From contig JACVTC010000026.1 of the NCBI GenBank assembly GCA_016946835.1, forward strand, positions 145,001 to 180,000: DNA of 35,000 nucleotides. Reading direction: 5' to 3'. Shown here piece after piece: positions 25,527-35,000 of the stretch (position 1 is the first letter of the stretch; every line of letters begins with the position of its first letter). The translations under genes were made by a program, and so were the position numbers. The stretch comes from Neocallimastix lanati (nom. inval.). Taxonomy: Eukaryota; Neocallimastigomycota; Neocallimastigomycetes; Neocallimastigales; Neocallimastigaceae. The notes beneath the pieces were generated by a model, which saw only the letters and a list, made by a program, of their open reading frames with translations, was not told the DNA's origin and ran no database searches.

Positions 25527-28500
25527 ATTTATAATTTATTATATAAATATGATATACAAAAAACTTTTTTTTTTTTTTTTATTATGAGTTAGGTTAATTA
25601 TTATAATAAAAATTGATTTATCGGATATTTCGACTAATTAAAAAAAAAAGTTGAATAAAAGAAACTATAATTGAATTCAATAAAAATGATATAAATGAAT
25701 TTTTTTTTGTTAATTAATATTTAAAGTAAAAGAAAGAAATAAAAGAAAAAAAAATAATAATAAAAATATATATATATATTAGATAATGTATAATAATCTA
25801 ATAGTAATAATGTAATATACAATCATTTATATAATATATATATAATTTTTTAATTCTATTGTTCTTTATATATTATCTTTATAGGACAATATCGTAAGAA
25901 AGGAAAGAAAAAAAATTTTTTTATCAACAATATCCTAATATCGAAATATTTATATATTCATTTTTAATTTTAATTTACTTTATAATTATGTTTTTAACAA
26001 ATTCAAACAATAACTTATAAAATATGGAAATTACATAATGTTTTTCTTTTTATTATATTTTTTTTAAAAAAAAAAAGATTTATTAAAAAAAAATAATCAT
26101 TAAATTGTTAAAAAAAAAAAAAATTAAAATTTAATAGGGATATAATACAATAGAATATTTATTATAATTGAAGTATTATCCTATAACTCCTTGAATAAGA
26201 ATTGACTCTCCTTATACGGTAATATAAGTATTTCGATAGAAAAAAAAAAAAAAGATTTTTTTTTTGTTCACTTGTTATCTATACTTTTTAGCCTTAAAAC
26301 TTATCAATTATAAATTGGATTATACTTATATGTATATATATAATAATGTATTATTCCAAAAAAAAATTTTTTATTCTCCACCTATTATGACTTTATTATC
26401 TATTAAGCTAAAATTTTATCATATTTTGGCTCATAAATCTTTTAATAGATTATATTTAATCATTATCTCATAATAAAAAAGGGTTTAATAAATTTTATTA
26501 ATATTTAAATTAATAATTAATTATTTTTTATATATTTTTTATTTTATTTATTTTTATATTGCTATTTATTACTATTTATTTATTAAATAATTTTTTTATA
26601 TCAAATCATAAATCATATAAACAAAAGAAATAAAAAAAAAAGAAATAAAAAAAAATAATAATAAAAAAAAATAATAATAAAATAAATTATTAATTTAAAT
26701 TATTAATTCAATATAAAAAAAAATAATATAAAAATTAAAAAAAAATTTTTTTTGTGTAACCTTAAAAAAAAAAGAAATTTATAATTTTTACTTTTTTTTT
26801 TCTCTCTTTATACATACATTATTTAATAAAAACTAAAAATAAGAAAATATTTAACTTTTCTTTCTTTCTTTCTTTCTTTCTTTCTTTTTTTTTTTTTTTA
26901 ACAAAAATTAGAACAAAAAAAGACAAAAACAAAAAAAAAAAAAGAGGGAGAAAAATTAAAAAGGTCATTTGATAAATAGTTAAAAAAAAGTTAAATAAAT
27001 ATAATTAAAATGATTATAATAATAATAAAATACAGCTAATAAGTATATTTTAAATATATTTTATTTTTCTATTTCTAATCATTCTAACACAATATATAAA
27101 TAATTCAATCATAGAAAAGACGATTTAAAACAATTGGTATTCAAATCTTTTTATACTTTTTTTTTTTTTTTAAAAAAAAACTTTAATCATTAATTTATGC
27201 AAATCCTCACCAACTAAAAAAAAAAAATTGTTTGTATAACGTAAAAATTAAACCAATGAATCCTTTTTTTAACTCCTTTTTTTTTTATTTCTATTTTTAT
27301 ATATTTTTTAATTTATTGTGAAATATTAATTTATTTGAAAAAAAAGGATTAAAGGTTACTACAAATAAATAAATAAATAAATAATAAATAATAAATAAAT
27401 AAATAAATGTATAATAAATAAATATATAAAATAAAATTTTTAAAAATAAATGAAAAAAAAAAGGGAATAAAAAATAAATGAAAAAAAAATTTTTTTTTTT
27501 TTTATTTATCAAAGTGTTCAAATTTTTTTTAATTTTTGAAATACGAAATACATTAAATTTACATTTATTTTTATTATTTAAAGTAAAAAATATATTCAAT
27601 AAGGTTTGAATAGGAGGTTGAACAAAAAATAAATTTTTTTTTTTTTTTTAAATGATAAAATTCATCAATAATAGTTTATCAATTTAAAATAAAAATAATA
27701 AAAAAAAAGTTTTATTTTTAATTTTTTGAATCATATTTCATTTAAAATAATGTTTAATATATTTATTATTGGTATTGTGACATATATTAGGATAAGATAA
27801 CTATTTATATTATATTAAAGTTGCAAATCTAATAATTATAAAATTAGATTAAAAAAAAAATATTCCATGTTGAAAAGTTAAAATTTCCATATGAAATAAA
27901 TACATGAATAAATAAAAGTATAATCTAATATATTAATAAATAAAATAGCAATTTAATTAGATGTGAAAAAAATTCAAGAGGAACAATAAAATCGGAATAA
28001 GCAATTTATAAAAAAAATTTAAAAAATAGAGAAAATTCAGTATGAATAAGATAATAGGGAAATAATAATAATAATAATAATATTAAAGTATTTAATTCAA
28101 ACAAAAAATGAAAAGAAAAAAATATTCGTTGATCATTAAGTAAAAATAACAAATTGAAAGATTACTTAATATAAAATTGTAATAATAATAATAATAATAA
28201 AATTAATCGCTTAATAAAAGAAAAATCAATAAAATTAAAAAAAGAAATAGAAAAAAAAATTTAAAATTTAAATATTATTAAACAATATTTTATTAATGTT
28301 GTTAATTTATAAAGTAAAATAGTTATTACCACTAGTTTCATTTTCATCTGTGATTAATTATTAATTAATAATAATATAAAAAAACAATGAATAAATTAAT
28401 AAATAAATAAATAAATGTAGAATTTTAATTAATAATTAGAGATCTTTTCATATATTCTTTTGTAAAATATTATCATTAAAAAATAAAGATAAAAGAGTTA

Positions 28501-28721
28501 TATGTTACATTTTAAAAAAAATATGAAATAAAATAAATATTCTTTATTAATAAATAAAAATATAATTTGTATCTATAAAATTTTATCATAAACATAATTT
28601 TTTAAAAAAAAATTAAAAAAAAGTTATATATCCCATTTTAATTTCGAAACTAAATATTTATACCTGTTATTTAAGATGAAAATTAAAACTGAATAGTATT
28701 CATATAATTAATAATAATATT

Positions 28722-28760
<39 letters not shown>

Positions 28761-28967
28761 GAAAATAATAAAATTTTTGATGAAATTGAACAGTTTAAAT
28801 TCAATAAATAATATTATTACGGATAGAGTGACAAATAGAAATGATTGATGAAAACATAGTTAAGAAAAAAGTGTTACTCAAAAAAAAAAAAAAAAAAAAA
28901 AATAAAAATTGAAATTAAAAAAAAAAAGGAATAATAAAAATATAGAAAGTAAATAAAATAAAATAAA
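25527..28967. other. Mostly gene-free AT-rich region
   Basis: Patches of higher complexity lie at 25600-25640 and 26150-26475. In the latter a plus-strand frame of about 69 codons reads through 26264-26473, but it lacks an ATG start. A minus-strand 100-codon frame at 27297-27599 is dominated by Phe/Ile/Tyr/Lys runs. A CTTT-type run sits at about 26859-26886. None is convincing as a gene; exons of the downstream phosphodiesterase gene could still hide toward the right end. Confidence 0.4.
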
Positions 28968-29084
28968 ATGATAGTGATAATAATAATATTGATAATAAAA
29001 GTTAACACTGAAAGTGAAGATGATGATCATATATTTATTTATTTTTATTTTTTTGAAAACCTTAAAACTACTGAAAGGTTTTAA
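28968..29084 (+). other. Short open frame with an acidic core, 38 codons
   Basis: An ATG at 28968 opens a frame that is Ile-rich, then reads KVNTESEDDDHIFIYF and ENLKTTERF before TAA at 29082-29084. The middle looks coding compared with the surroundings. It could be an unrecognised exon of the plus-strand phosphodiesterase gene, or chance. Confidence 0.15.
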
Positions 29085-30660
29085 AAAATAAAAAATAAGT
29101 AAAAAGCAAAATAAAAAAAAAAAAAATAAAAATCAAAATTTTAAATAAATTTATTTCTATATTTTTCTATATTTTTAATATTAATAGTAAATATAAATAT
29201 ATTAAATTTTATACAAATTCAATTAATTTTATATTCTTTTTTATTTTTAAGAGTTCAAAAAATCCTTCAAAATGATAGTTAAATACTAAAAAAAAAAAAA
29301 AATTTTAATCAAAATTATAGAAGATATGTTAAATAGAATATATTAACATCTATTAATATATTATTAATTAATACTTTTTATTCATTGGTTAAGGAAATTG
29401 TGTTATAAAATTTCAAAAAAAAAAAAAAAAAATAACGAAATATTTCTAATTAATTTAAAATATATGAAAAATATTAGTTTATTATAAATTATTAATTATA
29501 TATTATAACTATATAGTATAATATATAATAAAATATAAAATATAAAATACAATATATTTAAATATATAATAATATAATATGGAATATATAATAATTTTAA
29601 TATTTTATTATTTTTTATTATATAATAGAATTATATTCAATTATACTTTAATATCAATTTTTTGGTAAATTAGAATTGGTATTTTAATAAATACCAGAAA
29701 AACATGAAATATTTGTTTTAATGTAAAATTTTTTAAATATATTAAAATATATTATACAATAGAATTGTAATATAAAGAATAATTTATTAATAAATATCAT
29801 AAATATATAATAAATAGTTAATAAAATGAAAAAAAAATTTTTTTTGTCATAAAAACTTTAAATTATTAATTTTTATAAAAAAAAATTTAATATAAATAAT
29901 ATGATTTATCACATTTTTTTTTTTTAAGAAATTTTAATTTTCAAGAATAATATTATTATTAAAATCAAATATTAAAGTCAAATAAAAAAATTGAATAATT
30001 AATAATAATTAATTAATAATCATTAATAATATTAAATAATAATTAATAATAATTAACAATCATTAATAATAATTAATATTTCAAAACTAATACTAATAAT
30101 ACTATATTTAGCAATAATAAAATTTTATTATAATTGTTATAAGAGTATTAAAAATAAATAAAAAAAAATAATAAAATAAATAATAATACTATTACAAACC
30201 ATAATATTATTATTAATAATACTATTTATAGCAATAAATTATAATAACAATAAAAAAAAGGATAAAGGAAATAATAATAAAATAATAATAATAATAATAA
30301 AAGGAGCAAACAGGGGAAAAAATAAAGAAAAAAAATAATTTAATACACATTATATGTCAGATTTTTTTTTTTTTAATAAAATAAATCAAAAATTTATTTA
30401 TTTACTTTTTTTCTCTGCAATGTTAATATTATTATTAATAATAAAAATGAAATAATAATAAAAAAAAAAAAAAAATCTACTAAGGATACCATTTAAAATT
30501 AAAAAAAAAAACTGAAACTAATAATAACAATAAGAACAATAAAAAAGTAATTTAAATACTATCAAAATATAAAACAATAAATAATACATAAAAAAAAAAT
30601 TAAAAAGAATTGAAGAATTTAAAAAAAATAAAAAAAAAAAAAAAAGATAAAGAATTTCAG
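29085..30660. other. AT-rich region upstream of the recognised phosphodiesterase exons
   Basis: Presumably 5' flank, leader or long introns of the phosphodiesterase gene. A possible mini-exon at about 29695-29727 (HEIFVL between AG and GTAAAA) is too short to support. Repeats of TAATAATTAATAA type occur at about 30000-30080. Confidence 0.35.
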
Positions 30661-31056
30661 TATATTCAAATATAAGGAAAAATATTTAGCTTTTCTGGTA
30701 AATATTAATTTCATTAATAATATTTTTAAAATAATAATAGTAAAGAATATTAATATAGTAGTTCAAAAAATTAAATCATTAAGGGAAAAATTTAAAAAAA
30801 GAAAAATATTATTTGAAGTCTATTAAATGTAATATATTAATATGCGTGTAAACATTTCTCTTTTATTTTTTTTATTATTTTTTTTTTATTTTATTATTAA
30901 TTTTTTTTTTTTAAAAAAAAGAGAAATAGAGAGGCATATAGAAAATTGATAAAGTCTCAAAAAATAGTTTATAGTTTTAATGAATATTACTTTTGGGATA
31001 AAAATTATTACATGATAAAGTTTCAGTTGAGCTATAGAAATAAAACATTTAGTACT
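30661..31056 (+). CDS. Two candidate upstream exons of the phosphodiesterase gene
   Basis: Candidate exon 30661-30697 follows TTTCAG and ends before GTAAAT, reading IFKYKEKYLAFL in its only open frame. Candidate exon 30934-31056 follows AG, reads AYRKLIKSQKIVYSFNEYYF and about 20 more residues, and ends before GTAATA. The first ends and the second starts in phase 0, so they join cleanly. The codon mix looks coding against the local A/T background. I could not find an exon linking them to 31733 in the required phase, so membership in the phosphodiesterase gene is inferred from strand and position only. Confidence 0.35.
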
Positions 31057-31256
31057 GTAATAATAGTGAATAATATTAAAAAAAAATTTTTTTTTAATAT
31101 AAATTAATAAATAGTTATAAATAAAGTTTAATAATAAAAATGTTCAAAAAATTTTTTTTAATAAAAAAAATAAAATAAAAAAAGAAAAATCATTTATTAC
31201 AGTTTTTTTTTTTAAAGAATAAAAAAAATATTAATAATAAAGATATAAAAAAATAA

Positions 31257-31289
<33 letters not shown>

Positions 31290-31732
31290 TGGAGGGATAG
31301 CATATTATTATCATTTAATAGAATTTAATAATAAACAAAAAATATATTTTATTATTTTTAGTAGTAATAAATAGAATAGAATATAGAAATAGTTCAAATA
31401 TATTTATTTATATACATTATTTATTAATTTTATTTAATTTGTTCAATTTTTATTTATTATTTAATTTTTTTTTTTTAACAATATTTCAATTTAAATAGAG
31501 TAGATTATCATATTATAAGATGTTTTTTATTTATTTATTATTATTTTTTTTGCTATTATAATAGTATTTTAAGATATATTTATTTATTTAACTATTTATT
31601 ATTAATTATTTAATTGAAAAAAAAAATCATTTATTTAATATTTAATTTTTTTTAAAAAAAAAATTTTTAACCCAATTAAATTTTAATAATTGTCTTATTT
31701 ATTTAAATTAGTTAACCATTATATTATATCAG

Positions 31733-33363
31733 ATATTGCTTTTATCTAAATGCTTGGATATTAAATATTATATTGAATTGGGTTAGCTTTATTATTTTAT
31801 TGGAAAATACCTTTATGTAAGTTAAATATTAAACAATTATAATAGTTTAATTATACAATAATAATTAATAAAAATAAAATAGAAAAGATAAAAAGATAAA
31901 TAATAAATATTAATAATAAATATCTATAATTATAGATGTCCTATTATTTATTATAAACATCCTTTTGGAAATGCATTTTTATAATATAAATAAAGTTTCA
32001 ACAGTACAATTATACAATAGTTTACTTCCAATAGCATTCATTTTATTTTTAACCAGAGAAAAATATCAATTGTATAATATATTGTGGTTTACTTTCATAA
32101 TAATAATTTATTCTCAGAAAGTCATGAAGAGTATTCTAAATCATTTAGTTTTATTTTCTATACTTTATACAGGTAAATAATTTATTAAAATAATATATAT
32201 AAAATTATTAATATTATTTTAATGGAAAATTGTTGGTTAGTTTATTACAATTTTAAAATACAATAGAAGTGGAGTATACATTACATAAAAAAAATAAATT
32301 GAAAAAATTATTTTTTTTCCATTTAAATTAGTTAATTAAAAATGAATATAATAAACTGTTCTTTACACTTTTAAATAAATAAAATAAAAATTTAATATTT
32401 AATTAGAATAAATAAATTGCAATAATTAATAGAAAATTAAGAATAAAATAATTTTATTAAAATATATATTTATATATATATATATATATGTAAATTATAC
32501 ATAATTAACTAAGTTTTTATTTTTTTTTATTTTATTATATTTTATTTATCACTATTTTTATTATTTTTATTTTTGCTTTGAAATTTTAAATTATATTAAT
32601 AAAATATAATTATTATATATATATTATTATTATTATTATTATTAGCTATTTATGCTATTTATGCATACATATTTAATCAATATTTGTATAGTGATATTAC
32701 ATTAGCTTCAATTATTTGGCTTGTAAAGTCAAAAATAAAGAGCTATTGTAAAATTTCCATAACACTTTATGGGATATTTATGGAATCAAGCTTCACACTT
32801 ATTTATATCATTATTGTTTTAGTAATTACTTACATAATAAAAAATAGATCAAATAATTATAAGAAAAAAACAGAATCAAAAGAAAATATTTTATACCGTG
32901 AAAATCCAAAGTAAGTTTATTTTATTATATTTTTCCAATAAAGTTATTTAAATAATTATATATATATATATATAAATAATTTTATATTGTAATATTTAAT
33001 TATTATTATTATTATTATTATATTGTTATTAGAAAAAAAATATACCAAAATTTGAATCAAGATCAATTCATTTATAAAATTTTTTCCATATTTGATGATA
33101 TTAAAAGGAAGGGTAGTAAGTATAATTTATTATTATCATATATTTGTATTAATATATATATCTATATAAAATATTCAAATTTTTATAATATAAAATACTA
33201 ATATTAACGTAACAATAACATTAATATTATTATAATATAGTCTATAATCGTCAGTTATTAAACGATACAGATAGCTCTTTTTCAAAAATGTTCTCTAACA
33301 AATATAATTTTGAAAACTTTGATATAGAAAAAAATATCCTTTTTATATAATTATACAAGTTCA

Positions 33364-33395
<32 letters not shown>

Positions 33396-35000
33396 ATAAA
33401 ATTTTTAATTAATATTATCTTTAACCGATTTTTTTTTCTTTTTTTTTGTTTCCTGAATATCCACATAATAATATAGAAGTTTATAGATATTTAAATGTTA
33501 TTACAGATTTCGAATCTGTTTATTCATTTTCAACAATTAAAAATGGAGAAAATGATGAAAAAAATAAAAATATTAATGAAAAGTTAGTAATATATATACT
33601 TAACTAAATTATTCTTAAAATTTTTATTAATAATAATAATTATTTTTTATTATATATATATATAATAGTAATTTTTCACTTCCAAAATTAAGAAATACCA
33701 TTATGTAAGTTTATATGAAAATTATGATAACCATTTAATTTTTTTTTTTTTTTTATTTTTTTTTTATTGTATAAAAATAAAATAATATAAATAATTATTA
33801 ATTTTATATTAATTATATTTTATTTGAATCTTGTTAATTATTATTATTATTACAGTGATTTAAATCAAATAAAGGAACATTTAAAAACAATGATGGATTG
33901 GAATTTTGATAATTTTAAACTCTCTGATTTATCTAATTGTAAATATTGATATTCATAAATCGTTTATATACTTTTAAAATCTATTTTTACAAAATAACTA
34001 ATTATTAAATGTTATTAATAAAATTATAACTTATAATACATTTTGAAAATTTATATAAAACTCAATATTTATATTTAAAAAAAAAAAAAAAAAAAGATCA
34101 ACCCATATTATATCTTGGTAAAGAAATATTTGAGCAACATAACTTTCAAAAACATTTTAACTTAAAACTATCTACAATTGAAAGTTTTTTAACTACTATG
34201 GAAAATCAATATCATGTGGTAATTTTTTTCAATTAATTTGTATTAATACAATAATTATAACAAATTATATGGAATATGAATCTATCTATCTATCTATCTA
34301 TCTATATATATATATTTTTTATTTTATTTTATTTTATTTTTTTTTTTTTAAACATGAATAGATTTTAAATAATTTTATTTTATTTTATTTTATTTTATTT
34401 TATTTTATTTTTTTTTTTTAAACATGAATAGATTTTAAATAATTTTATTTTATTTTATTTTATTTTAACTAATTTAAAAAATTTTAAAATTTAAACTAAT
34501 AAGTATTTTGACTGATATATAATTTTTTTTTAAATAATATTAATGACAATAATATATAAAGGACTTACCATATCATAATAATATTCATGCAGCAGATGTA
34601 CTTCATGCAATGAATTATTTTATTTCCCAACCCATTTTAGATAACTCATTAACTATTGAAGAAAAATTTGCTTGTATTGTTTCAGCAATTATACACGATA
34701 TTGATCATCCAGGGGTTAGTAATTCTTACGAAATCAAATATTCAGAACCTCTATCCAAAACCTATAATAGTAAATCGGTAAATATTAAAGAAAAAAAAAA
34801 AATTATTATTATTGCTATTATTATTATTATTATTATTATTTATTTTTAATTCTTAATATTTACTCAATTTTTTTTTTTTTTTTCAAATAAAATTAATTAT
34901 ATTAATGAATGATTGTATAAATATATAAATTCATTCAATAGGTCTTAGAAAATCATCATTGTTCATTGGCATTTAAAATTTTTCGTGAATGTTCAGAATG
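31733..35000 (+). CDS. Membrane-anchored class I cyclic-nucleotide phosphodiesterase (5' uncertain, 3' outside window)
   Basis: Spliced by me: exons 31733-31816, 31936-32172, 32646-32910, 33033-33115, 33241-33358, 33477-33582, 33669-33704, 33856-33938, 34097-34218, 34562-34777, 34942-35000+. About 468 residues are visible. The first three exons are strongly hydrophobic: about five or six membrane segments (for example ILNIILNWVSFIILL, LLPIAFILFL, ILWFTFIIII, and FTLIYIIIVLVITYII before a basic KNRSNNYKKK stop-transfer). A polar linker leads into a PDEase_I domain starting near WNFDNFKLSDL, with LYLGKEIFEQHNF, YHNNIHAADV (proton-donor His, then metal His), IIHDIDHPGVSN (metal His-Asp pair) and VLENHH. 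In this family the enzyme hydrolyses cAMP and/or cGMP; specificity cannot be read here because the glutamine pocket lies beyond the edge. The catalytic side would face the cytosol. Two exons carry one surplus base each (around 31976-31980 and 33328-33334). Confidence 0.85.
31976..31980 (+). other. Apparent +1 frameshift in T5 run (phosphodiesterase exon)
   Basis: The upstream exon (31733-31816) ends with two bases of a codon, so exon 31936-32172 must be entered as A|TGT|CCT, reading CPIIYYKHPFGNA and then TTT TTA TAA. The other frame, open from here to the donor at 32173, is the one that joins the next exon. Removing one T restores a 236-nt exon (1 + 78 codons + 1), exactly what both neighbours need. 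Confidence 0.55.
33328..33334 (+). other. Apparent +1 frameshift in A7 run (phosphodiesterase exon)
   Basis: Exon 33241-33358 reads well up to DIEKNILF and then hits TAA with no donor before it. The next exon (33477) needs one leftover base. Removing one A gives 117 nt (2 + 38 codons + 1), the frame IEKISFLYNYT, and a perfect phase match. Confidence 0.55.
34283..34312. repeat. (CTAT)n microsatellite in a phosphodiesterase intron
   Basis: About six CTAT units followed by TA repeats, in the intron 34219-34561. Confidence 0.9.
34320..34466. repeat. Two near-identical 70-bp tandem copies in a phosphodiesterase intron
   Basis: AAACATGAATAGATTTTAAA with flanking TTTTA pentamers and a T run occurs at about 34350 and again at about 34420, a period of 70 bp. 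It lies between the exon ending at 34218 and the exon starting at 34562. Confidence 0.9.

Noticed and set aside
26264-26473. 69-codon plus-strand frame
   Set aside because: Starts with TTG rather than ATG and has no family resemblance. The composition is somewhat coding-like, so it is only mentioned in the region note.
27198-27205. Octamer-like ATGCAAAT
   Set aside because: Octamer factors are animal proteins, and an A/T-rich 8-mer is expected by chance here.
27297-27599. 100-codon minus-strand frame
   Set aside because: Dominated by Phe, Ile, Tyr and Lys from A/T runs and (TTTA)n repeats; no recognisable motif.
31499-31561. Hydrophobic frame SRLSYYKMFFIYLLLFFLLL after an acceptor-like AG
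   Set aside because: Ends in TAA with no GT donor before it and cannot be joined to either neighbouring exon in phase.
33251-33466. 71-codon minus-strand Lys-rich frame
   Set aside because: Antisense to phosphodiesterase exon 33241-33358 and its poly-T intron.

Overview
This is eukaryotic DNA of extreme A+T content, almost certainly from an anaerobic chytrid-type fungus (Neocallimastigomycota; Neocallimastix, Piromyces or Anaeromyces are the obvious candidates). Four things point there: long A, T and AT-microsatellite tracts between genes; short GT-AG introns (about 90-500 nt, one near 960 nt); proteins rich in Asn, Ser, Thr and Gln homopolymers; and a flagellum-associated gene (SPATA17-like), which argues for an organism with motile zoospores and against Dictyostelium-type amoebae. 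The species assignment is inference; no rRNA or marker gene is present.

Layout. (1) 1-2822, minus strand: the first 940 codons of a large, mostly disordered, phospho-site-rich protein with one ordered-looking motif (HLFWVPSYLHPE, residues 635-646). It is uninterrupted by introns here and runs off the left edge. (2) 2823-12443: about 9.6 kb without a convincing gene. It holds two blocks of a 7-bp satellite (TTATTTA), a 64-65 bp triple repeat, a 40-50 bp minisatellite and many microsatellites. (3) 12444-17708, minus strand: a complete ten-exon gene that I reconstructed by splicing. It encodes a 708-residue protein homologous to SPATA17, with three IQ (calmodulin-binding) motifs and a low-complexity Ser/Gln insertion that about doubles the usual length. 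(4) 17709 to about 30660: about 13 kb, mostly empty. It holds (AAAT)n, (AAT)n and (TAAAA)n arrays, one conspicuous GC-richer palindromic element near 23130-23197 with a direct repeat beside it, a CRE-like site next to a perfect hairpin near 22651-22691, and a few orphan coding-like scraps. (5) About 30661 to the right edge, plus strand: a class I cyclic-nucleotide phosphodiesterase fused to an N-terminal multi-pass membrane region, reconstructed over eleven exons with two further possible upstream exons. It leaves the window inside the catalytic domain.

Two exons of the membrane part of the phosphodiesterase each contain one base too many, in a T5 and an A7 run. The exon phases on both sides close perfectly if that base is removed, so they are either homopolymer errors in the assembly or early decay.

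Functionally, a zoospore theme is plausible but inferred: an axonemal calmodulin-binding protein, a membrane-tethered cyclic-nucleotide hydrolase, and a Ser-rich protein with RRxS-type (PKA-like) sites. The genes are too far apart to be an operon and nothing shows co-regulation. No tRNA, rRNA, CRISPR array or intact transposon was found.
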